NCBI GenBank assembly: GCA_027295475.1
Contig: JAPUKV010000224.1
Span: 1-6,927 of the forward strand
Origin: Pseudomonadota bacterium
GTDB taxonomy: Bacteria; Pseudomonadota; Gammaproteobacteria; Woeseiales; Woeseiaceae
Direction of reading: 5' to 3'
DNA: 6,927 nucleotides
The position numbers were made by a program, and so were the translations under genes. The notes beneath the pieces are model-generated. The model ran no database searches. It had not been told where the DNA came from and saw only the letters and a list, made by a program, of their open reading frames with translations. Within the stretch, counting starts at the first letter, position 1. Every line of letters begins with the position of its first letter. Positions 1 to 5,147 of the stretch are shown in pieces.

Positions 1-1170
1 ATCACGATTCGCCTGCACCGCGAAGGCGCGGAGATGGTAATCGACGTTGCTGACGACGGTGCCGGCCTGGACGTCGATGCGATACGACGCAAAGCCTATG
101 AGAAGAACATGCTCAAGCCCGACAGCAAAGTGTCGGATCAGGAAATCATGGAGCTGATCCTGACGCCAGGCTTCAGCACAGCGGAAACGGTCACTCAGTC
201 GGCCGGGCGCGGCGTCGGCATGGATGTCGTGGCGAACGAAGTCAAGAAACTCGGCGGATCTTTGAGAATATCCTCTGTCACCGGACAGGGCACGAATTTC
301 ACGGTCCGCTTGCCGTTCACGTTGGCGATCACGCAGGCCCTGATCGTTCGAACGGGCGATGAAATTTATGCACTGCCGCTGCCGACCGTCGAGGGCGTGG
401 CCCGGATCGCACGAGCAGATCTCGAGACCATGTTGAGCCAAAGTGAACCATGCTACGAGTATGGCGAGGAGACCTTCCGCTTCCGACATCTCGGTATGTA
501 TCTCGGCGGTCAGTCTGCAAAGCTGCCCGATGATGACTCGTTTGTGCCGGTCATTCTCGTTCGCGCCGGGGAACACTCAGCGGCACTGCTTACCGACGAA
601 ATGCTTGCGAGCCGTGAGATTGTAGTCAAGTCGGTGGGCCCCCAGCTTTCGAGTGTTCGTGGCATCTCGGGTGCGACGATTCTCGGCGACGGACGAATCG
701 TGCTTATCCTGGACATCAACGCCCTGGTTCGCACGGGCGCGCCTGTTGTGGAACTCAAAACTGCAGCGCCGACCCCGAGAGACGATCGGCCACTCGCCAT
801 GATCGTGGATGACTCGATTACTGTGCGGCGCGTGATGGAGCGTTTCCTGGAGAGAAACGGTGTGCGCGTCGTGACGGCCAAAGACGGTCTCGATGCGGTG
901 AGCCAGTTACAGGACCACAAGCCGGACATCATCCTGCTGGATATTGAAATGCCGCGCATGGACGGCTATGAATTTGCCTCGCACGTCCGCAACGATGAGC
1001 GGTTCTCGGATGTGCCGATTATCATGATTACCTCGCGAGTCGGCGATAAGCATCGCGCGCGCGCCATCGAACTGGGTGTAAATGATTATCTTGGCAAGCC
1101 GTATCAGGACATGGAGCTTCTTGAGGCCATTCAGCGATTGCTGGAAGAACGAGGAATCAAGTTGTCGTGA
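1..1170 (+). CDS. chpA: ChpA-type hybrid CheA histidine kinase, C-terminal part (5' truncated by window edge)
   Basis: This is the last 389 residues of a CheA-like hybrid kinase; the frame is open from base 1, so the real start lies outside the window. Domains in order are the end of the HATPase domain (about residues 1-105), a CheW-like coupling domain (about 110-245) and a receiver domain (about 265-385). In the ATPase part I see the G1 box DDGAGLD, an F-box-like TPGFSTAETVT and the G2 box GRGVGMDVV. The receiver has the acidic pair in MIVDDS, the phospho-acceptor Asp in LLDIEMP (codon 940-942), the Thr in IIMITS and the Lys in YLGKPY. A C-terminal receiver fused to CheA, with the stretches ITVRRVMERFLERNG and DIEMPRMDGYE, resembles ChpA/PilL, the kinase controlling type IV pilus motility and cAMP in Pseudomonas, rather than flagellar CheA. 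The downstream CheW-like gene supports this. The Hpt domains and catalytic His residues are not visible here. Confidence 0.92.
   Translation: MTIRLHREGAEMVIDVADDGAGLDVDAIRRKAYEKNMLKPDSKVSDQEIMELILTPGFSTAETVTQSAGRGVGMDVVANEVKKLGGSLRISSVTGQGTNFTVRLPFTLAITQALIVRTGDEIYALPLPTVEGVARIARADLETMLSQSEPCYEYGEETFRFRHLGMYLGGQSAKLPDDDSFVPVILVRAGEHSAALLTDEMLASREIVVKSVGPQLSSVRGISGATILGDGRIVLILDINALVRTGAPVVELKTAAPTPRDDRPLAMIVDDSITVRRVMERFLERNGVRVVTAKDGLDAVSQLQDHKPDIILLDIEMPRMDGYEFASHVRNDERFSDVPIIMITSRVGDKHRARAIELGVNDYLGKPYQDMELLEAIQRLLEERGIKLS
1151..1156 (+). promoter_or_regulatory. Ribosome binding site for the CheW-like gene
   Basis: GAGGAA lies within the end of chpA, 10 bases before the GTG start at 1167. 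It supports that GTG. The nearby ATG at 1171 is in a different frame and cannot start this protein. Confidence 0.55.
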
Positions 1171-1637
1171 ATGCCGCAGCCGAGGAACTATACAGCCTGC
1201 TGGTGCCGCTCGCGGAGGATCGCCTGATCGTTCCACGTGCCTGCGTTGCGGAGGTCGTCAGGTATAGCAAGCCCATTCAGGAACCCGGCAGCCGGAACTG
1301 GATGCTGGGCATCATTAACTGGAACGGCCGTGACCTGCCTGTCGTGTCTTTCGAAGGCACGATCGGCAAAGACATACCGGCCGTCACCGGCCGGACCCGG
1401 ATCGTCGTGTTTTATGCAAGTACCAGTCAGATAAAGGCGGGCCATTTCGGCCTTTTGACACAGGGCTTTCCGCAACTCGTCCGCATCAACAAGGAAGTTC
1501 TGAAACTCGATTCGACGGAAGGCTGGCCTGAGGGCGCGCCGGTCCTGTGCCGCGTCAAAATGATTAACGAGTACCCGCTCGTTCCCCACCTGGAAAATCT
1601 CGAGTCGATGCTGGCGGAGGAGTCCGTCCAGACCTGA
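1167..1637 (+). CDS. chpC: CheW-like chemosensory adaptor (ChpC-like)
   Basis: This 156-residue protein is a single CheW-like domain. Adaptors of this kind bridge a CheA-type kinase and its chemoreceptors in the cytoplasm. Typical CheW features are the N-terminal strand LYSLLVPLAEDRLIVPRACVAEV, seen here as residues 8-30, the conserved stretch WMLGIINWNGRDLPVVSFE (45-63), and a later RIVVFY strand (78-83). The start is GTG, and GTGA overlaps the chpA stop by 4 bases, so translation is probably coupled. In Pseudomonas aeruginosa a CheW-like ChpC lies downstream of chpA but after the methylesterase gene chpB. Here no chpB intervenes. The ChpC name rests on domain and position; PilI, the other CheW of the Pil-Chp system, is the main alternative and is normally located upstream of the receptor gene pilJ. 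Confidence 0.82.
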   Translation: MNAAAEELYSLLVPLAEDRLIVPRACVAEVVRYSKPIQEPGSRNWMLGIINWNGRDLPVVSFEGTIGKDIPAVTGRTRIVVFYASTSQIKAGHFGLLTQGFPQLVRINKEVLKLDSTEGWPEGAPVLCRVKMINEYPLVPHLENLESMLAEESVQT

Positions 1638-1678
1638 GCTTGGGCCACCAGCATTGAAATTAGCCCTATTGGATTCAG

Positions 1679-2254
1679 ATGTGTGTCTATACCGTTAGTC
1701 CTCGCAAAGGCCTGATCCGCCCGGCCGAGCAGTGTCCTTCGCCGAATCAGGACGACCGGCCTGACGGTTGTGAGCCCGATCTGATCATAATTCACAGCAT
1801 CAGCCTGCCGCCGGGCGAATTTGGCGGGCCGTATGTCGAGCAACTTTTCACAAATCGCCTGAATTGGGATGCGCACCCGTACTTTGCAGAAATCAGGGAC
1901 CTGACGGTCTCGTCACATCTGTTTATTCGACGCGGTGGCGGTCTGATACAGTTCGTGCCGTTCGGTCGCCGTGCCTGGCATGCCGGGACATCCTGTTACC
2001 GCGATCGTCAGGAATGCAACGATTTCTCTATCGGGATCGAGCTTGAAGGAGAGGATGAAACGCCGTATGCGGATCCCCAGTACGACACACTGATTCGCGT
2101 CATCAGCGCGCTGCAAACAAAGTACACTTCTCTTTGTGCGCGACGTATCGTCGGGCACTGTGACGTCTCTCCGGATCGAAAATCAGACCCTGGTCCTGCT
2201 TTCGACTGGCTGCGATTGTATGATGGGCTCTGCAAAAACACCGAGGCAATATGA
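1679..2254 (+). CDS. ampD: 1,6-anhydro-N-acetylmuramyl-L-alanine amidase AmpD
   Basis: AmpD is a cytoplasmic zinc amidase that cleaves the stem peptide from anhydromuramyl peptides during cell-wall recycling. This lowers the ligand that makes AmpR induce ampC-type beta-lactamase. The 191-residue protein is the usual family length. The zinc ligands are visible as His39 (in LIIIHSISLPPGEFGG), His160 (IVGHCDVSP) and Asp170 (KSDPGP). The catalytic Glu121 (GIELEG) and Lys168 are also present, with nearly the same spacing as in the Citrobacter enzyme (H34, E116, H154, K162, D164). Other family blocks are LFTNRL, DAHPYF, VSSHLFIRR, QFVPF and RAWHAG. There is no signal peptide, as expected for the cytoplasmic form. 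The ATG at 1679 is the first good start after an in-frame TAG at 1661, although only a weak ribosome site (TTGGATT) precedes it. The gene follows chpC after 41 bases, so it may or may not share that transcript. It overlaps ampE by ATGA. Confidence 0.96.
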   Translation: MCVYTVSPRKGLIRPAEQCPSPNQDDRPDGCEPDLIIIHSISLPPGEFGGPYVEQLFTNRLNWDAHPYFAEIRDLTVSSHLFIRRGGGLIQFVPFGRRAWHAGTSCYRDRQECNDFSIGIELEGEDETPYADPQYDTLIRVISALQTKYTSLCARRIVGHCDVSPDRKSDPGPAFDWLRLYDGLCKNTEAI

Positions 2255-3162
2255 AATTAATTGCACTTCTGATCGGACTCGTGGTGGAGCGTCTTGCGAC
2301 TCAACTGTTTCATCTTCGTGAACCTCGCTGGCTCGATCGCATCATCGACATGGGCTTTCGTCAGGGCAACCGGTTTGCGAACTGGCCGGCGCTCATACCG
2401 GTAATTATTCTCGCAGTGATTATGGTCCTGCCGGTGTTTCTCGTCGTTTTCGGTCTGGGTGATGCCTTACTGGGATTTCCCTATCTGATTCTTGCCGTCG
2501 TTGTTCTGTTTTTCTCGCTGGGCCCGAAGGATATCGGCGAAGGCGTCGACGACTATTGCGCAGCGCTGGAGGCTGAGGATGAAGAAGAGATTCGCAAGAC
2601 CGCCAAAGCGCTGGCTGAAAGGGAACTTCCGGCAGATCCGCTGGAGCGTATTCGCGAAGTCGAAGCAGCTGTCTGTATCCAGGCCAACAATCGCCTGTTC
2701 GCAGTCATTTTCTGGTTTGTGCTGCTGGGGCCTTTCGGGGCCTGGTCTTATCGCGTTACTGACCTGATTCGGCGCCGGGCTGTGTTTAATGCCTCGCGTG
2801 ACGAGGCCGGCGATGGAACCGCAGAGACGTTCCTCGAGGCCGCGGGACAGCTTCACGGGTGGCTCGCGTGGATTCCGGCGCATCTGACAGCCATTGGCTA
2901 TGCCATGGCTGGCAGCTTTGAAGGTGCGCTGTCTGCCTGGCGCACACCCGAAGGCGACACCGCGAAGACTCAGCGCGAGCACAGTGAGGCATTGCTTGCC
3001 CGAGTTGGTATCGGTGCGCTGGCGCTGCGGGAGGAAGACGATGAAAGCGTCTGTGATCGTGGCGTTCGCGGCGCGACGGCCGCCAACGGTCTGGTTTTCC
3101 GGTTGCTGTTTATCTGGGCCGCAGTCATTGCTGCTATGACTCTGTATGGCTGGTCTGTGTGA
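2251..3162 (+). CDS. ampE: Inner-membrane protein AmpE (CobD/CbiB-related)
   Basis: AmpE is an inner-membrane protein encoded beside ampD in many gamma- and betaproteobacteria. It is proposed to signal in beta-lactamase control, but its biochemical activity is not firmly known. The family is distantly related to CobD/CbiB, the cobinamide-phosphate synthase of cobalamin synthesis. This copy has 303 residues, slightly longer than the E. coli protein (284). Membrane segments are visible near residues 1-12, 48-68, 73-91, 148-168, 203-223 and 282-301. Family-like stretches are LGPKDIGEGVDDYCAAL (90-106), FWFVLLGPFGAWSYR (154-168) and WLAWIPAHLTAIGYAMAGSF (204-223). An acidic cytoplasmic stretch (about 107-140) separates the membrane blocks. 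The start ATG overlaps the ampD stop by 4 bases, with GAGG 4 bases upstream. Its own end overlaps the btuF start by 4 bases, tying it to a B12 uptake gene. Whether it acts in the cell wall pathway or with B12 cannot be settled from the sequence. Confidence 0.9.
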   Translation: MKLIALLIGLVVERLATQLFHLREPRWLDRIIDMGFRQGNRFANWPALIPVIILAVIMVLPVFLVVFGLGDALLGFPYLILAVVVLFFSLGPKDIGEGVDDYCAALEAEDEEEIRKTAKALAERELPADPLERIREVEAAVCIQANNRLFAVIFWFVLLGPFGAWSYRVTDLIRRRAVFNASRDEAGDGTAETFLEAAGQLHGWLAWIPAHLTAIGYAMAGSFEGALSAWRTPEGDTAKTQREHSEALLARVGIGALALREEDDESVCDRGVRGATAANGLVFRLLFIWAAVIAAMTLYGWSV

Positions 3163-4061
3163 GGGCCGGACACGCGACCCTTGCCTTTCTTTTAGCCGCT
3201 CTGATTTCGCTGGTCGCTTGCGAGCCAGCGGCGGACCGCTGGAGTGGGGAAAGCACTCAGAATTTCGAGCGGCGGGATGGCCTTCGTATCGTCGCGCTGG
3301 CACCCCATCTTGCGGAGCTTGTATTTGCAGCCGGTGCCGGCGATTTTCTTGTCGGTGTGAGCGCTTACAGCGACTATCCAGATGAAGTACTGGCTTTACC
3401 ACTTGTTGGAGACGCTGTCTTAATTGATCAGGAACAGCTCGCCTTACTCGAGCCGGATATGCTGCTCGCCTGGCAAAGCGGAACGCCGCAGCATGTGGTC
3501 GGCGAACTCTCGAAACAAGGCTACCGTGTCGAAGTCATTCAAACGCGAAGCCTCGCGGATATTGCATCGGCCCTCGAAACCATCGGCGAATTGACCGGCA
3601 ATACGGCCCTCGCAACGCAGGCGGCGGCGGACTTCAGGCGGGGGCTTCAGTCGCTGGCCGAGCGGTATTCTGCGGCCGAACCCATTCGTGTCTTCTATCA
3701 GGTTGACCAGCGCCCTCTCTACACGATTGGCGGCGATCATTATGTCAGTGAACTCATCGAGCATTGTGGTGGTCAAAACGTTTTTTCGGACCTCGTTCGC
3801 CTGGCCCCGCTGGTTGCGGTCGAGGCCGTTCTCGACAGGAATCCAGAAATCCTGCTGGTAAGTTCCGACGCCAGAGCCGATGCACTCAGCGAATGGGATC
3901 GCTGGCCGGACTTGGCCGCGAATCGTTATGGCAATCGATATGTCATGCCGGCGAATGAGATAGGCCGGCCGACCCCAAGGTTGCTGATCGCCGCAGAGGC
4001 CTTGTGCAGCGCGTTGCAGCAGGGGCGGGCAAACCGGGATAAGGCGCAGCAACATGAATGA
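3159..4061 (+). CDS. btuF: Vitamin B12 ABC transporter substrate-binding protein BtuF, predicted lipoprotein
   Basis: BtuF binds cobalamin in the periplasm and delivers it to the BtuCD inner-membrane transporter. The 300-residue protein matches the BtuF fold pattern: IVALAPHLAELVFAAGAG (44-61), VGVSAYSDYP (65-74), LALLEPDMLLAWQSGTP (94-110), IEHCGGQNVFSD (200-211) and a C-terminal PRLLIAAEALCSAL (273-286). The AYSDYP and AW-x-x-G motifs are close to those of E. coli BtuF. Acidic residues Glu92 and Glu222 lie where the E. coli glutamates that contact BtuC arginines would be expected; I infer this from motif position only. The N-terminus has a hydrophobic signal ending in the lipobox LVAC, with Cys21 as the lipid site. 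This copy is thus probably membrane-anchored, unlike the soluble E. coli protein. The GTG start overlaps the ampE stop (GTGA) and has no strong ribosome site, so it may rely on coupling. A related siderophore or heme binding protein is less likely given btuB and the adenosyltransferase nearby. Confidence 0.9.
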   Translation: MRAGHATLAFLLAALISLVACEPAADRWSGESTQNFERRDGLRIVALAPHLAELVFAAGAGDFLVGVSAYSDYPDEVLALPLVGDAVLIDQEQLALLEPDMLLAWQSGTPQHVVGELSKQGYRVEVIQTRSLADIASALETIGELTGNTALATQAAADFRRGLQSLAERYSAAEPIRVFYQVDQRPLYTIGGDHYVSELIEHCGGQNVFSDLVRLAPLVAVEAVLDRNPEILLVSSDARADALSEWDRWPDLAANRYGNRYVMPANEIGRPTPRLLIAAEALCSALQQGRANRDKAQQHE

Positions 4062-4536
4062 TAGATCAGACACGATTGTTGTTCGGGATGTCAGACAGAG
4101 TGACTGGCAAAATGTACGGCGATTACTGGACGAAGCCGGACTGCCCGTCTCCGATCTGGGCCCGGACCGGCTTGGGAGTTTTCTGATCGCCGAACGGTCT
4201 GGTGCGGAACAAAGTGAGACGCTGGGTACGATTGGCCTGCAGCAGCTCGATCAGGTGGGCCTTTTGCGTTCCCTTGTCGTCAGCGACAGCGGTCGTAAAT
4301 CGGGGCTCGGGAAAAGACTCGTTGCGGCGCTCGAAGCCAATGCCTGTTGCGCTGGCGTCACGGACCTGTGGCTCTTGACAATCGATGCCGAGCGTTATTT
4401 CGAAAACCTCGGCTATAAGATAATGAGCAGGGACTATGCTCCCGATATTATTCGGGAGACCGAAGAATTCAGTGGTCTGTGCCCGGACGGTGCCTATCTG
4501 ATGCACAAAGCGCTGCATGACGGCAGCAGGCAATAA
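4054..4536 (+). CDS. GNAT family N-acetyltransferase, ArsN2-like
   Basis: This 160-residue protein is a single GNAT domain that would transfer acetyl from acetyl-CoA to an amine. The acetyl-CoA-binding motif A is clear as RKSGLG (81-86), preceded by the strand LLRSLVV (70-76) and followed by the helix KRLVAALEANACCAG. Later comes LWLLTIDAERYFENLGY (105-121), then IIRETEEFSGLCP (132-144) and AYLMHKAL. The combination of LLT...A...F..LGY, an I..T.EF..LCP block and a C-terminal M-x-K-x-L is what I associate with the ArsN2 group of GNATs found in arsenic gene clusters. No arsenic gene is present here, so the substrate is unknown. The ATG lies inside btuF (8-base overlap), with AAGG 9 bases upstream. 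Translation ends in tandem stops, TAA at 4534 followed directly by TGA at 4537. The placement suggests co-expression with btuF, but a function in B12 metabolism is only inference. Confidence 0.82.
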   Translation: MNDRSDTIVVRDVRQSDWQNVRRLLDEAGLPVSDLGPDRLGSFLIAERSGAEQSETLGTIGLQQLDQVGLLRSLVVSDSGRKSGLGKRLVAALEANACCAGVTDLWLLTIDAERYFENLGYKIMSRDYAPDIIRETEEFSGLCPDGAYLMHKALHDGSRQ

Positions 4537-4598
4537 TGAAGAATTACCGGGGACAGACCCCATTCCGCTCAAGTAGGTGGGCGTCCCCGATTACTTCA
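4537..4598. repeat. REP-like imperfect inverted repeat between convergent genes
   Basis: The left arm TGAAGAATTACCGGGGAC (4537-4554) is matched on the other strand by TGAAGTAATCGGGGAC (4598 down to 4583), so the two arms form an imperfect stem with a perfect 7-bp core, CGGGGAC/GTCCCCG. Within the left arm a second small hairpin is possible, GGGG-ACAGA-CCCC (4549-4561). The GGGGACAGACCCC core resembles palindromic repeats seen scattered between genes in some proteobacteria and linked to RAYT (Y1) transposases; that link is from memory and untested. The right arm includes the pduO stop codon and the left arm starts at the second stop after the GNAT gene. There is no T-run on either strand, so it is not a classical intrinsic terminator, although the hairpin could still slow or protect transcripts from both sides. 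Confidence 0.6.
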
Positions 4599-5144
4599 GC
4601 GTTCGCGGTCCCAGAGCACTTCCTGGCCCGATTCCGCGCGTGCCAGGACCCGGGCGATCACAAATAACAGATCTGACAAGCGATTGAGGTATTTCAGCAC
4701 CTCGTCTCTGACTGTCTCAACTTTTCTCATCGTCAGGACGCGTCGTTCTGCGCGCCGGACAATAGCTCTTGCGGTATGGCATGCAGCGGCTGCCGAGCCG
4801 CCGCCAGGCAAAATAAAGTCCTTAAGCGGTGGCAAATCGGCGTTGAAATGATCAAGGTTTTTTTCGAGCCGATCGACAAAGTGCTGCTCGATCGCGCTGT
4901 GACCCGGAATGCACAACTCACCGCCGAGCTCAAAAAGGTCGTGCTGAATCGCAATCAGACATTCACGAATCGGCTGGGACAATGAGTCCCCGGCAAGGAC
5001 CACGCCGATGGCGCTGTTGGCCTCATCGACCGTGCCGTAGGCTTCGACTCGTGCACTGTCTTTTTCTACACGGCTTCCGTCGCCCAGGCCGGTTGTGCCG
5101 TCATCTCCAGTCCGCGTAACTATTTTGCTAAGCCGGTTACCCAT
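4596..5144 (-). CDS. pduO: ATP:cob(I)alamin adenosyltransferase, PduO type
   Basis: This cytoplasmic enzyme transfers the adenosyl group of ATP to cob(I)alamin, giving adenosylcobalamin. It is 182 residues long, normal for the single-domain PduO/MMAB family. The N-terminal ATP-binding motif TRTGDDGTTGLGDGSRVEK (10-28) is followed by VEAYGTVDEANSAIG (33-47). The corrinoid-side motif FILPGG (110-115) contains the Phe that in the Lactobacillus enzyme helps displace the lower ligand. Then come ARAIVRRAERR (125-135), with the conserved arginines, and YLNRLSDLLFVIAR (152-165). All the main family motifs are intact, so the enzyme is probably active. It starts 3 bases after the btuB stop, so the two genes form one unit: uptake followed by cofactor activation. 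It is not related to the CobA/BtuR type of adenosyltransferase found in E. coli. The stop codon lies within the right arm of the intergenic repeat. Confidence 0.96.
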   Translation of the reverse strand: MGNRLSKIVTRTGDDGTTGLGDGSRVEKDSARVEAYGTVDEANSAIGVVLAGDSLSQPIRECLIAIQHDLFELGGELCIPGHSAIEQHFVDRLEKNLDHFNADLPPLKDFILPGGGSAAAACHTARAIVRRAERRVLTMRKVETVRDEVLKYLNRLSDLLFVIARVLARAESGQEVLWDRER

Positions 5145-5147
5145 TCG

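Noticed and set aside
34..36. ATG at 34 as the start of the kinase gene
   Set aside because: The frame is open back to base 1 and the ATPase domain is cut, so this is an internal methionine of a longer protein.
1638..1678. Possible promoter before ampD (TTGAAA at 1654-1659)
   Set aside because: No acceptable -10 element lies at the right distance before the ATG, so I do not annotate it.
2467..3402. A 311-codon open frame on the minus strand opposite ampE and btuF
   Set aside because: It lies wholly opposite two well-recognised genes, its translation is rich in Arg, Gln and Pro with no recognisable domain, and it is explained by the GC-rich codon pattern of the plus-strand genes.
3444..4073. 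A 209-codon open frame on the minus strand opposite btuF
   Set aside because: It is antisense to a clear BtuF and has no family motifs or credible ribosome site.
4054..4536. An arsenic resistance locus
   Set aside because: Only the GNAT resembles an arsenic-associated family. No arsenate reductase, ArsR-type regulator or efflux gene is present.
4123..4572. A 149-codon minus-strand frame starting inside the intergenic palindrome
   Set aside because: It is antisense to the GNAT gene; its start comes from the repeat and the product has no recognisable features.
4539..4597. Bidirectional Rho-independent terminator
   Set aside because: The stem is plausible, but neither strand has a T-run after it. 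A REP-like repeat fits better.
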